Source: Legionella cherrii
GTDB taxonomy: Bacteria > Pseudomonadota > Gammaproteobacteria > Legionellales > Legionellaceae
Assembly (NCBI RefSeq): GCF_900635815.1
Contig: NZ_LR134173.1
Coordinates: 2,202,001-2,266,000, forward strand
Length of the DNA: 64,000 nucleotides
Direction of reading: 5' to 3'
The notes below the pieces were generated by a model, which saw only the letters and a list, made by a program, of their open reading frames with translations, was not told the DNA's origin and searched no databases. Made by a program: the position numbers and the translations under genes. Numbering within the stretch: position 1 is the first letter of the stretch; each line of letters opens with the position of its first letter. This document shows, one piece after another, positions 18,657 through 28,234 of this stretch.

Positions 18657-20285
18657 TTACATCCCAGAATAATTAGGCCCACCGCTTCCTTCAGGTGCAT
18701 GCCAGACAATATTTTGTCGCGGATCTTTGATATCACAGGTTTTACAATGAATGCAATTTTGAGCATTGATTTGTAATCTAGGGCCATTTTCTTCTTCAAT
18801 GATTTCATATACTCCTGCAGGGCAATAACGACCCTCAGGTGATGCATAAGTTTTTAAATTGACCTCTATTGCCAATTGAGGTTTTTTCAAGACAAGATGG
18901 CAGGGCTGATTTTCCTCATGATAGGTGTTGGATAAAAAAACAGATGAAAGCCTATCGAAAGTAAGAACTCCATCAGGTTTAGGGTAGTCAATTTTCTTGG
19001 CTTTTCCTGCTGGAATTAAGGTATTGTAATCGGCATGATTTCTCAAGGTCCATGGAGAATAGCCTTGTGTGATATAAGTTTCCAGTGCGGCATTGAGCAA
19101 ACCAGGAATCAAGCCGTATTTGAACCCTGGTCTTATGTTACGTACTGAATAAAGCTCTTTTTCCAGCCATGAGTTTTTGACTTTTTGGGGGTAGTTGGTG
19201 AGCTCAAATGGAGTGGGGTGATCCTGTTGTAAAGATTCGAAGCATGCTTCTGCTGCGAGCATACCTGATTGCATGGCTGTATGGATTCCTTTAATTTTAG
19301 GAACATTAAGGAACCCCGCTGCATCACCAATTAATGCACCACCAGGAAAAGTAAGTTTGGGTAGCGATTGCCACCCCCCTTCATTCAGGGCTCGCGCACC
19401 ATAGCTGATTCGCTCACCTCCAGTTAAAACAGGTTGTATCAATGGATGTGTTTTAAAACGCTGAAATTCAGCAAAAGGACTTAGCCATGGATTTTTATAA
19501 TCTAAGCCCACTACAAAGCCAATGGCAACACGATGATTAGACAAATGATATAGAAATGAACCACCATAAGTTGCGTGATCCATTGGCCAGCCTACGGTAT
19601 GGATGACTTTTCCAGGTCTATGTTGTTCTGGTTGAACCTGCCAAATTTCCTTTATACCTAGACCATAAGTTTGGGGGTTGGCTTTATCCCTAAGGTGATA
19701 GCGGGACATTAGGCTTTGGCTAAGCTGTCCTCGACATCCTTCAGCGAGCAAAGTTTGTTTCGCAAGTAAATGCATTCCAGGCTGGTAATTGTTTGTTTTT
19801 TCTTTATTTTTGTCGAGGCCTACACTCCCGGTTGCAACTCCAATCACTTGATTTTGATCATTATAAAGTGCTTGAACGGCAGCAAAACCAGGATAGATCT
19901 CACAACCCAGAGATTCTGCCTGTTGCGCGAGAAATATGCAAAGCTCACCTAGGCTAATAATATAATTGCCTTCGTTATGCATCGGTTTAGGAGTTGGAAG
20001 CTTGTAGGCGTTTTTTTTAGTAAGAAAATAAAAAAGATCTTCAGTTACTGCGGTATCTAAAGGTGCATCTTGCCAAGTTTCTGGAAGAAGCTCTTTGAGA
20101 CTTCTCGGCTCTAAAACTGCTCCGGAAAGAATATGAGACCCGATTTGAGCCCCTTTTTCTAGAATGCAAACTGATAATTCTTTTTGAGCGGCTAAAGCCA
20201 ATTGTTTTAATTTAATCGCGGCAGATAACCCCGCCGGTCCTGCACCGACGATGATTACATCAAATTCCATGGTTTCGTATTCCAC
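18657..20285 (-). CDS. Electron transfer flavoprotein-ubiquinone oxidoreductase
   Basis: Inner-membrane-associated enzyme that passes electrons from ETF (fatty-acid and amino-acid oxidation) to ubiquinone. The FAD-binding DVIIVGAGPAGLSAA opens the protein. The GALIGDAAGFLNVPKIKG segment and the C-terminal 4Fe-4S site (CPAGVYEI, NCIHCKTCDIKDP) are typical. It is about 542 residues, the usual length. The open frame extends to a TTG at 20309, but GTG 20285 with TAGGAG 5 bp upstream gives the normal family N-terminus; ATG 20270 is an alternative. No etfAB neighbours are present here. Confidence 0.96.
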   Translation of the reverse strand: MEYETMEFDVIIVGAGPAGLSAAIKLKQLALAAQKELSVCILEKGAQIGSHILSGAVLEPRSLKELLPETWQDAPLDTAVTEDLFYFLTKKNAYKLPTPKPMHNEGNYIISLGELCIFLAQQAESLGCEIYPGFAAVQALYNDQNQVIGVATGSVGLDKNKEKTNNYQPGMHLLAKQTLLAEGCRGQLSQSLMSRYHLRDKANPQTYGLGIKEIWQVQPEQHRPGKVIHTVGWPMDHATYGGSFLYHLSNHRVAIGFVVGLDYKNPWLSPFAEFQRFKTHPLIQPVLTGGERISYGARALNEGGWQSLPKLTFPGGALIGDAAGFLNVPKIKGIHTAMQSGMLAAEACFESLQQDHPTPFELTNYPQKVKNSWLEKELYSVRNIRPGFKYGLIPGLLNAALETYITQGYSPWTLRNHADYNTLIPAGKAKKIDYPKPDGVLTFDRLSSVFLSNTYHEENQPCHLVLKKPQLAIEVNLKTYASPEGRYCPAGVYEIIEEENGPRLQINAQNCIHCKTCDIKDPRQNIVWHAPEGSGGPNYSGM

Positions 20286-20435
20286 TCGCGCTCCTAACTC
20301 TGATTTCAAAAGATAAAATAATCGCTTTTCTATGCTTTAAGATCAAGATTTATATTGAAAATTATGGAATCGAGAGTTTTAGCCAAGTGCAGTTACGGAA
20401 CCCTGGCTGCAGGGTATTAGGGGGCCATACCACTT

Positions 20436-20945
20436 TTATCGATAAATGAGAAATGAATCATTGTCTTCACCACAGTCAGTTGTGCCTGTAACGACTGTAA
20501 CAGTTGAGCGAGTAACGATAGAAAGAAGGCTATGAGGAATACTAAGAACGGTTAGTAATGCACCAGCGACAGTCCCAAGAAGTGTTAAACCTTCAAGAGT
20601 GAGGCTGTTTGCGATGCCTTCTAATGCTGTATTACGATGTTCAGCACTCATCATTATAATTGACGCCAGACCATACAATAGGAAGCCTACGAAATAACAC
20701 GCGGCAATGAGTGCGGTAAATGCCATAAGAGCGGCACCAATTGTAGAAGCTAAAGGATACCAAATCGGTGCCACTAATTCTCCCGCAAACTCATTGCCAT
20801 TTTGATATGGAGTAAAGAACCCAGGACGTTCTCGGTACTTACTCACCGCTCGTTGCATAATTCCTGAGAGGTAATTTTCATCTTCTGCTTCATCATTTAA
20901 ATCTAATATGTCGCTTATTTCATACCAGCCAATTAAATGAAACAT
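20436..20945 (-). CDS. Small membrane protein of unknown function
   Basis: 169 residues. A soluble N-terminal part of about 65 residues contains acidic LDLNDEAEDEN and RERPGFFTPYQNG. Two or three hydrophobic helices follow (PLASTIGAALMAFTALIAAC, FVGFLLYGLASIIM, LTLLGTVAGALLTVLS). The tail is Thr/Val-rich. I do not recognise the family. It lies alone between the ETF-QO gene and a chagasin-like gene, its start preceded by GAGAGG. A Legionella-restricted gene is likely. Confidence 0.6.
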   Translation of the reverse strand: MFHLIGWYEISDILDLNDEAEDENYLSGIMQRAVSKYRERPGFFTPYQNGNEFAGELVAPIWYPLASTIGAALMAFTALIAACYFVGFLLYGLASIIMMSAEHRNTALEGIANSLTLEGLTLLGTVAGALLTVLSIPHSLLSIVTRSTVTVVTGTTDCGEDNDSFLIYR

Positions 20946-21152
20946 AAAATCCTCTCGATGATTTAACTTCGCGCAGGGTATCTAATTTTGTGAATACAGT
21001 CAATGAGTTAAAATCAGTCGGAATGCTACCCTAACTTTTATCATTTAAGTCAGAATCATATTTTAAGCAATGCATTGCTTTGGATAAAAGAATCACAGAA
21101 ACTGGTAAAATAGGCTAAACTGATGTGTAGAATATTCAAAAGGAGCTGGTGA

Positions 21153-21518
21153 ATGAAAACTGTGCTTGGTTTATTACTTCTCAGTTGTTCGATGATGAGC
21201 TATGCAAATGATACTTCTACTATGAAAGTGAATGCGAATAATTCTAATTTTGTAGTGACGTTACCTGCTAATCCAACTACAGGATTTCAATGGAAGGTAG
21301 TTAGTTTTGATAAAAATTTATTAATCCTCAGCAACAGTACTTATGAAAAGCCAAAGACTAATCTTATTGGGGCTGGTGGGCAAATGCATTTTACTTTTGA
21401 ATTACAGAAAGGGAAAAGTTATCCTGCAAGTACTATGATTGTTCTTAAATATGCTCGTTCTTGGGAGCCTGATACTGCAACAGTTAAAAAAATTAAAGTG
21501 AATTTTGTAAAAAACTGA
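21153..21518 (+). CDS. Chagasin-type cysteine protease inhibitor (I42 family), secreted
   Basis: 121 residues with a Sec signal peptide (MKTVLGLLLLSCSMMSYA). The three loops of the I42 inhibitor fold are visible in order: NPTTGFQW, the glycine-rich GAGGQ loop, and YARSWE in place of RPW. Chagasin-like proteins block papain-family cysteine peptidases. This one would act in the periplasm or be exported, possibly through the type II system whose LspDE genes are in this window. The start follows AAGGAGC. Spacing and motifs make the family call firm; the target is unknown. Confidence 0.88.
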   Translation: MKTVLGLLLLSCSMMSYANDTSTMKVNANNSNFVVTLPANPTTGFQWKVVSFDKNLLILSNSTYEKPKTNLIGAGGQMHFTFELQKGKSYPASTMIVLKYARSWEPDTATVKKIKVNFVKN

Positions 21519-21789
21519 TAAGAATTAATGGTGAGTTCGTTTCACTGAACATCCAACTTATGAAAGAGAAATAAAAAAATAATTTGATCTGATTTTTTTA
21601 TCTAACAAAGCCTCTCAACATTCAAGGGCAACAAGAGTGTTTTGGGCTCTCTTGCACAAGTTCAGCCATGTTGAAATTTTTGTATTGTTTAATACACTCT
21701 TTATTAGAATAGTCCGATTCAGAGTGTTAACTATAATTATCAGACAATAAGAAAGAGAAATTGGATAATAATAATAAGGATGTTCTCTC

Positions 21790-24306
21790 ATGAAAAAAAT
21801 TATAGTTTGTGGCGCATTATTTCATTTAAGCATGGTTCCAATATATGCTGCACAAACTCCAGCTATTCTTTCTGAAAGCATATCTACGAATTTCAAATCT
21901 CATCAAGGGATACAAAAAGCAGACACAACTAACCCCAAAAAGAACACGACATCAAAAAAGCCGCAATCAGTTGGAATCAATTGTGATTATCGGATTTCTG
22001 GTGACACTCAAAAAATTGATAAAGCCTTGGTTGTAAGGTGGGCCGAATATGCTGTGCTCCATTCTTTTGATTTTGATTTTCAGTCTTTTGATACCCAGTT
22101 AAAAAATTTAAGAGCTTGCTATACTAAAAATGGGTGGACTAGTTTCGTTAATGCATTACACGATTCAAAAAATATTAATTCAATTAAAACTCAAAATCTA
22201 ATGGTGAGCAGCAGCTTAGATGGGGAAGTTCAATTGATTGATACTCAGGAAAATCAGTGGCAAATGAATGTGCCCATTAAAGTTTTTTATAAAAATGATA
22301 AAGAAGAGGTGACGCATTTCCTTAATGTTTACATAGTTATCAGCTGGAGAAACGCATTTAAACTCGGCATAGCTCAAATTGTCGCAACACCACGTGCTGC
22401 CCCGTTATCTCAAAAAGCAATAACAATAAGAGAAGCAATGAAAGGTTTCTCTTTGAGTGTAACTCAGCAAATGGATAATGTTGAAAACATACAAAAAACG
22501 GTTGGTTCGTTTCTCACTTCGTTATTCACCAGGGCTCCAATAAAATCTTTTTCTGAACTAGATAAAGCACTAAACCTGCCCAAATTATGTCTAAAATCAG
22601 TGCGCGATGATGCAAAAAAGACCCGACCTCAATTACAAAAACATCAGGTACAAAATCATAAGAAATCAATGGAAGCTCAGCCAGTAAATTTAGCTTCTAT
22701 TGATAAAAATCCTGAGGAAGTTGTAGCGATAGCAAATCCTTCCAAAGCCAATGGATTTGAATGGGCTCAAAATCAGTTGCTTGCTATTAAATCAGATTTC
22801 GTGGATACAAAATTGCCTCAGTTATTCACCTATTTGAAAGAACAAGGTGCAGTTGGATTAAAGGTTGCATTAGAACATTTAGATAAAATAGAAACGCTGA
22901 AAACTCAAAATTTAGATAGCCAACAGAGAGACAAGAAACGTCAACTCGCCAAAAATAAAAAAAATCAATGGAATATTAGTTTCCCCATGCAACTAGTCCA
23001 CCCAAATGATAAAAATCAAATTACTCAATTAAATGTAAATTTAACCATAGGCAGGAAAAACAGTGGTGAGCTTGTCATTTTAAAAACGAACGCTATTCCT
23101 AGTGTTAATTCCTCATCTTTCAATCATGCTGAAGTTTTGGTATCCAATGCGCATATCCCTTCCATTAACCAGCGACCTGGTTCCATGCAACAGACTAATA
23201 AAATTCAACCTGTACAAGCTCTCGAACTTTTGCAAGCCACGCAGGTCCCCAAAATAATTTTTAACACTACTTCTGAACTACTAAAGACCCCAGAGGCTAT
23301 CAATTGTGAATTCAAAGTTCCGGACGGAATCACCAAGATCGATGAAGAACTAGTTAAAAAATGGGCTGAAAATGCCGCAATCCAATCTTTTGATTTTAAC
23401 TCGGATTCTATAGATACTCAGTTACAGAAATTAAAATCTTGTTATACAGCAAAAGGTTGGGAGCACTTTAAGAATGCTTTAGATAAATCAGGAAACATTG
23501 AGGCAATCAAATCACAAAATCTTATGATGAGCAGTAAGGTGAGTGGTCAAACAAAACTCATTGCAACACGAAATAATCAATGGAATATGGAGTTACTTTT
23601 ACAAGTTGTTTATCAAAACAAACAAATTAAAGTAATTAAATTTTTGAATGTTGATTTAACCATGGAGCGTAAACCTTCTGGTGATTTTGGTATTGCGCGA
23701 ATTATTGCTACCCTTAATGATCCCGCTAACGCAAATACAGCAGTGACTCATTTATCCAATAAGAACATTGACCCAGTTCAAAAAGCGCAACAAGTTCAAG
23801 CAGAACAACAAAAGAAAGCAGAGTTGATTGATTGTGATTATAAAGTTTCTGCTGAAACTCATGAAATCAATGAAAACATTATATCGGATTGGGCTCAGTA
23901 TGCTGTAACAAAATCGTTTAATTTTGACTCCGAGGCCATAGATTTACAATTGAAGAAATTGCAGTCTTGTTATACCGAGCAGGCTTGGTATGAGTTTATA
24001 AGTTCCTTGGAAAAATCAGGCAACATGAGAACATTTAAAACCAAAAAATTAAGGGCAACAAGCCAAATAGATGGAAAAATACAAATTGTTGAATCTAGGG
24101 ACAATACATGGACACTAACCCTTCCTTTAAAGATTAATTATCAATATGAAAATGGGAATGTAATCCAATTACTTAAAGTTGATTTAACTATAGGTCGGAA
24201 AAATACTGGTGGCCTTGGGATTATCCAACTCAATTCCTCTTTACGTGTCGCTTCTATACCAAGAAGTATGGAGCTTCTTGCAAATCCTGAGTATGCATTC
24301 GGTTAA
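21790..24306 (+). CDS. Secreted protein with four tandem DotI/IcmL-like domains
   Basis: 838 residues with a signal peptide (cleavage near IYAAQ). Four repeats lie at about residues 64-200, 317-440, 505-642 and 680-818. Each follows the same pattern: a Trp-Ala opener (RWAEYAV, EWAQNQL, KWAENAA, DWAQYAV), a middle SCYT-x-x-x-W segment, an IKTQNL/IKSQNL strand, NQW, and an LNV-L-I-x-R strand. Repeats 1, 3 and 4 keep a Cys pair (N/DC-D/E-Y/F and A/SCYT); repeat 2 has lost both. The pattern matches my memory of the T4BSS DotI/IcmL periplasmic domain. It has no transmembrane anchor, unlike IcmL. The start has AAGGATG upstream. Confidence 0.75.
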   Translation: MKKIIVCGALFHLSMVPIYAAQTPAILSESISTNFKSHQGIQKADTTNPKKNTTSKKPQSVGINCDYRISGDTQKIDKALVVRWAEYAVLHSFDFDFQSFDTQLKNLRACYTKNGWTSFVNALHDSKNINSIKTQNLMVSSSLDGEVQLIDTQENQWQMNVPIKVFYKNDKEEVTHFLNVYIVISWRNAFKLGIAQIVATPRAAPLSQKAITIREAMKGFSLSVTQQMDNVENIQKTVGSFLTSLFTRAPIKSFSELDKALNLPKLCLKSVRDDAKKTRPQLQKHQVQNHKKSMEAQPVNLASIDKNPEEVVAIANPSKANGFEWAQNQLLAIKSDFVDTKLPQLFTYLKEQGAVGLKVALEHLDKIETLKTQNLDSQQRDKKRQLAKNKKNQWNISFPMQLVHPNDKNQITQLNVNLTIGRKNSGELVILKTNAIPSVNSSSFNHAEVLVSNAHIPSINQRPGSMQQTNKIQPVQALELLQATQVPKIIFNTTSELLKTPEAINCEFKVPDGITKIDEELVKKWAENAAIQSFDFNSDSIDTQLQKLKSCYTAKGWEHFKNALDKSGNIEAIKSQNLMMSSKVSGQTKLIATRNNQWNMELLLQVVYQNKQIKVIKFLNVDLTMERKPSGDFGIARIIATLNDPANANTAVTHLSNKNIDPVQKAQQVQAEQQKKAELIDCDYKVSAETHEINENIISDWAQYAVTKSFNFDSEAIDLQLKKLQSCYTEQAWYEFISSLEKSGNMRTFKTKKLRATSQIDGKIQIVESRDNTWTLTLPLKINYQYENGNVIQLLKVDLTIGRKNTGGLGIIQLNSSLRVASIPRSMELLANPEYAFG

Positions 24307-24333
24307 AAAATGAGGGAAATGGGGGAGGGGGGC

Positions 24334-24410
24334 CATCCCTAGTGCAACGGGAGATCTCCTATTATAAATAAGATGCTACAGCTTGGAGATCTCTCGTTGC
24401 ACTAGGGATG
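24334..24410. repeat. Long inverted repeat, CATCCC...GGGATG family
   Basis: Two 26-base arms (CATCCCTAGTGCAACG and onward) match with a single mismatch around a 25-base loop, between the convergent ends of the IcmL-repeat and malic enzyme genes. Related copies lie at 46375-46454, 45411-45469, 30631-30680 and, as a half, near 53024. It may serve as a bidirectional transcription stop, but its recurrence marks it as a dispersed element. Confidence 0.75.
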
Positions 24411-24435
24411 ACGTTGGCTCGTTGTGCACCAAGAA

Positions 24436-26154
24436 TCAATTTTTTTTCAATTTAAATGGCAAATATCTTGGTTCCCAAAACATATCTGCTACCAATTTCT
24501 CCAAATCTGCGTCATGGTTTTTTTGCGCAAGGCCAGAATCGATTGCACAACGTGCTACAGCTACTGCTATTTCCTTAGCAACAGTTTGGGCATCATCTAG
24601 AGAAGGTAATAAAGGTAAATAACTTTCCTTTTTACTCGGTGCAAATTTACATAATGCATGTGCTGCAGCCAGAATCATTTCCTTTGTTAATTTTGTTGCA
24701 TTAACAGCAAGTACTCCCAAGCCTATCCCGGGAAAAACCAATGCATTATTGCATTGAGCAATTTGTACCATGCGATTATGGTATTCAACAGCAGGAAACG
24801 CTGTCCCTGTAGCAATTAATGCCCGTCCTTGACTCCATGTTAAGATATCTGCAGGTTTCGCTTCGCATCGTTCATCAGGATTTGATAATGGAAATATAAT
24901 AGGGCGTTCACAATTAATGGACATCGTCTCAATGATGTCTTGAGAGAATGCTCCTGGTTGAGCAGAACAACCGATAAGAATAGTCGGTTTAACATGTCTT
25001 ACAGTATCAGTCAGTGAAGGGTGTTGTTTTTCATTGATAGCCCATGCCTCAATTTCTTTGGAGTTACGAGCATAGCATTTCTGTGCCTCAGTTAGGTCAG
25101 GGTCAGTATTGAGTAATAGCCCTTGGCGGTCTATGAGCCAAAAACGTTGATAGGCTTCTTCATGACTGAGTCCTTCGCGAACCATAGCGTCAATAATCTG
25201 ATCGCTAATCCCTGTTCCTGCCGATCCTGCGCCAAATACCACAATACGTTGTTCATGTAATTTTGAACCGGTTACATCGCATGCCGCCAATAAAGCAGCT
25301 AATGTCACCGCACCAGTACCTTGAATATCATCATTAAAGGTACACAGTTGATCTTGAAATTTATCCAGAATGCGTCGTGCATTGCCTCGACCAAAATCCT
25401 CCCAGTGTAAAAAGGCATTGGGGAATTGTTTGTGAATTTCATGAACAAAGGTTGAAATGAATTCATCGTATGCTGCTGAATTAATTCGTGGATGGCGGCA
25501 GCCCAGGTACATGGGATCATTAAGAAGCTCTTGGTTGTTTGTACCTGCATCTAGAAAAATTGGCAGGGTACGGGTCGGCTCAATACCGCCGCATAAACAA
25601 TAAACCATCAGTTTGGCAACAGGAATATCCATGCCTCCAATCCCTTGGTCCCCAATCCCCAGAACACCTTCTCCATCGGTAACCACTATTACATCAATTT
25701 CAGGATTGGATCGATTTTTTAATATTTCATCGATTTGATTTTTATCTGAATGAGAAATATACAATCCTCTCGGCTGCCTGTACTCATGACTAAAGCGTTT
25801 TACAGCGGTTCCTACTATAGGGGTATATATTACAGGCAGCATTTCACCTAAATGCCGATTGATTAATTTATAGAAAAGGATCTGATTCTTATCATGTAAG
25901 TTATTGAGATAAATATTTTGTTGTAACCGTGTGGTATAACTCGAATATTGTAAGTAGGCGCGTTTGACTTGTTCATCCAATGTTTCAACTCGATGAGGAA
26001 GCTTACCTAAAAGTCCAAACTCTTTTCTTTCTTCATTAGTAAATGCTGTACCCTTATTTAATTGGGGCGTAGTAAGGAGTGGTTTACCACAAAGAGAAGT
26101 TTCAATATATTGTTCTCCTGTTTGCAGATCACGTAGCAATTTAAAATCAAGCAT
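24436..26154 (-). CDS. maeA: NAD-dependent malic enzyme
   Basis: Oxidatively decarboxylates malate to pyruvate. At 572 residues it matches the long SfcA/MaeA class. The malate-site tyrosine segment LPVIYTPIVG, VVTDGEGVLGIGDQG, the metal-binding HWEDFG and TFNDDIQGTGAV, and the nucleotide fold VVFGAGSAGTGI are all intact. The start has AAGAGATAAC upstream. It is divergent from the EexN-like lipoprotein gene. In an amino-acid-fed organism it supplies pyruvate and reducing power. Confidence 0.95.
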   Translation of the reverse strand: MLDFKLLRDLQTGEQYIETSLCGKPLLTTPQLNKGTAFTNEERKEFGLLGKLPHRVETLDEQVKRAYLQYSSYTTRLQQNIYLNNLHDKNQILFYKLINRHLGEMLPVIYTPIVGTAVKRFSHEYRQPRGLYISHSDKNQIDEILKNRSNPEIDVIVVTDGEGVLGIGDQGIGGMDIPVAKLMVYCLCGGIEPTRTLPIFLDAGTNNQELLNDPMYLGCRHPRINSAAYDEFISTFVHEIHKQFPNAFLHWEDFGRGNARRILDKFQDQLCTFNDDIQGTGAVTLAALLAACDVTGSKLHEQRIVVFGAGSAGTGISDQIIDAMVREGLSHEEAYQRFWLIDRQGLLLNTDPDLTEAQKCYARNSKEIEAWAINEKQHPSLTDTVRHVKPTILIGCSAQPGAFSQDIIETMSINCERPIIFPLSNPDERCEAKPADILTWSQGRALIATGTAFPAVEYHNRMVQIAQCNNALVFPGIGLGVLAVNATKLTKEMILAAAHALCKFAPSKKESYLPLLPSLDDAQTVAKEIAVAVARCAIDSGLAQKNHDADLEKLVADMFWEPRYLPFKLKKN

Positions 26155-26228
26155 GGTTATCTCTTAAGATGGCGTTAGCAGTTGTCTAATGATAATATCG
26201 CTTTTTTGTAGTTTATAATAGGTTGAGT

Positions 26229-26609
26229 ATGAATAAATATTTGGCAGTGCTATTCGTAATTTTAGGAGTGACATCATGTTCGCAAAGCAATGAACATTAT
26301 TACAAATCGCACCCCAATGAATTGCAACAAGCGATAAAGAGTTGTCCAAAAAGACAACCACGGGGCTTGACCTGCGACCAACTCGAAGCCCTTGCCAATC
26401 GGATGAACCAACTGGCTTATCAATTACAGCTCAGTCCCCAAGGTTTTGGGAAAAAAATACTGGCTTTGCAGGAAACCATAGCAAAGCAGCAGGAACAATT
26501 AAAAACTGGGGCTACTAATACCAATTTACAAGCCGAGTTAACTAAAAACAAAAGTGACTTAACGGATCATTTGGCAGTAGTAAAATGGTTTGAATCACCA
26601 ACGAGTTAA
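26229..26609 (+). CDS. EexN-like lipoprotein
   Basis: About 126 residues from ATG 26229; the frame itself opens at a TTG at 26223. A lipobox VTSC lies near residue 18-21. The mature part begins [18 protein letters not shown] and continues [10 protein letters not shown], closely resembling the YY-xx-HP-x(n)-C-x(n)-C pattern of EexN entry-exclusion lipoproteins of type IV conjugation systems. The rest is Gln/Leu-rich coiled coil. It abuts surE by 2 bp, so it heads the surE-nlpD-rpoS cluster. EexN function is established only for conjugative plasmids; here it is inference. Confidence 0.6.
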   Translation: MNKYLAVLFVILGVTSCSQSNEHYYKSHPNELQQAIKSCPKRQPRGLTCDQLEALANRMNQLAYQLQLSPQGFGKKILALQETIAKQQEQLKTGATNTNLQAELTKNKSDLTDHLAVVKWFESPTS

Positions 26610-26611
26610 AA

Positions 26612-27367
26612 ATGAATGTATTGATAAGTAATGATGATGGAGTTTTTGCACCCGGAATTAATGTGCTGGCAAAAGAATTATCAACTTGTGTGACTGTTGA
26701 TGTGGTTGCGCCAGATAGAAATCGAAGCGGAGCAAGTAACTCTTTAACTCTGTCTCAACCCATAAAAGTCAAAAAACTGGACAACGGTTATCATAGTGTT
26801 GAAGGTACACCGACTGATTGCGTACATCTAGCAATAACCGGTCTTTTAGATACTCAATTTGACATGGTTGTTTCTGGAATAAATGATGGTGCTAACTTAG
26901 GGGATGATACTCTTTATTCCGGCACTGTAGCTGCCGCAGTGGAGGGGCGCTATTTGGGTTTGCCTGCTCTTGCGATTTCTATGGTGGGAGATAACATTCA
27001 ACATTATGAAACAGCCGCTATTATTGCCAAACATTTGGTGATGAAATTGAGCAAACACAGCCTTCCGTCACAAACTATTTTAAATATTAATGTTCCTGAT
27101 ATGCCATTACATCAATTAAAGGGTTTGCAAGTAACTCGCTTAGGAACTCGGCATAGCGCGGAACCTATTGTGAAAGACCGGGATCCCAGAGGACGTCCTA
27201 TTTACTGGATAGGCTTGCCTGGACCACAAGCAGATGCAGGTCCTGGAACTGATTTTTATGCAATAAGCGAAGGGTATGTTTCAATTACACCACTTCATTT
27301 GGATATGACGAATTACAAAATGTTTGATCAATTAGCCAATTGGCTCAATGGGATCCGCATCGAATAA
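26612..27367 (+). CDS. surE: 5'/3'-nucleotidase SurE
   Basis: Metal-dependent survival phosphatase acting on nucleoside monophosphates. The 251 residues start with the metal-site [12 protein letters not shown], then [17 protein letters not shown], a [10 protein letters not shown] segment and [22 protein letters not shown], all hallmark motifs. It begins 2 bp after the lipoprotein stop and lies upstream of nlpD and rpoS. The pcm gene usual between surE and nlpD in enterics is absent. Confidence 0.97.
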   Translation: MNVLISNDDGVFAPGINVLAKELSTCVTVDVVAPDRNRSGASNSLTLSQPIKVKKLDNGYHSVEGTPTDCVHLAITGLLDTQFDMVVSGINDGANLGDDTLYSGTVAAAVEGRYLGLPALAISMVGDNIQHYETAAIIAKHLVMKLSKHSLPSQTILNINVPDMPLHQLKGLQVTRLGTRHSAEPIVKDRDPRGRPIYWIGLPGPQADAGPGTDFYAISEGYVSITPLHLDMTNYKMFDQLANWLNGIRIE

Positions 27368-27390
27368 AACAATTGTGTTTGAGGTAATAA

Positions 27391-28134
27391 ATGATAGGTA
27401 CATTTTGCAAAAGATTATTATGTCTTTTCCTCGTCATCACCTTAGTTGGATGTGGTAGCAATTTAGCTCCTGTCACTGAGTTAAAATGGAATCCCTGGCG
27501 CCAACAAAAAGTTTATGTTGTAAAACATGGAGATACACTCTTTTCCATTGCATTTCGTTATGATACGGATTATAGAACTCTGGCACGCTTGAATCATATA
27601 AGCCCCCCCTACTCATTAAGGGTTGGGCAGGTAATCAACTTACAAGGTATTATTCCAAGGCACAGGCAAACAGTTCATCGAAGCGTTCCAATGAGGCATT
27701 ACTCCATGAGACCTCCAACAAGGCCTTATGTCATTCATTCGCCTGCAAACCGATTTGCTCGTTCTCCTTCAGGATGGTTGTGGCCTGTGAGTGGGCGTGT
27801 AGTTACCTCCTTTGTCCCTGAACAAGGTAAAAAAGGCATAAATATTGCTTCTAGAAAAGGAGAGAAGGTAATCGCTGCGGCAGCTGGGGTAGTCGCCTAT
27901 GCTGGAAGTGGCCTGGCTGGTTATGGTAACTTAATTATTATCAAACATAATTACGGTTATTTAACTGCTTACGGGAATAACTCAAAAATTATGGTTTCCG
28001 AAGGACAACATGTAAGAGCAGGGCAAATTATTGCCGAAGTTGGGGTTGTAGATCGTAAATATACCGGTGTTCATTTTGAAATCAGAAAATCGGGTATACC
28101 AGTCAATCCTTTGAATTATCTACAAAAAGGTTGA
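27391..28134 (+). CDS. nlpD: Lipoprotein NlpD (LysM + M23/LytM domain)
   Basis: Envelope lipoprotein that activates cell-separation amidases. The signal peptide ends with lipobox LVGC. A LysM domain (YVVKHGDTLFSIAFRY ... VGQVINL) spans about residues 45-90, a basic/proline-rich linker follows, and the C-terminal LytM domain covers about 125-245. In the LytM domain the catalytic histidines of M23 peptidases are replaced (GKKGINIAS, GVHFEIR), the usual state of NlpD activators. GAGG lies 6 bp before the ATG. The rpoS promoter is expected within or just after this gene. Confidence 0.93.
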   Translation: MIGTFCKRLLCLFLVITLVGCGSNLAPVTELKWNPWRQQKVYVVKHGDTLFSIAFRYDTDYRTLARLNHISPPYSLRVGQVINLQGIIPRHRQTVHRSVPMRHYSMRPPTRPYVIHSPANRFARSPSGWLWPVSGRVVTSFVPEQGKKGINIASRKGEKVIAAAAGVVAYAGSGLAGYGNLIIIKHNYGYLTAYGNNSKIMVSEGQHVRAGQIIAEVGVVDRKYTGVHFEIRKSGIPVNPLNYLQKG

Positions 28135-28234
28135 CAGATAGCTTATAGTTATAGCAACAATAATCTTTGTTTTGAAGTATAATGTAGTTATGGAATAAAT
28201 TTCGCAACATGACTAACACTATAGGTGAAAAAGA

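Noticed and set aside
18572..18847. 91-codon minus-strand frame over the end of the ETF-QO gene
   Set aside because: Overlaps the conserved iron-sulfur region in another frame; no independent support.
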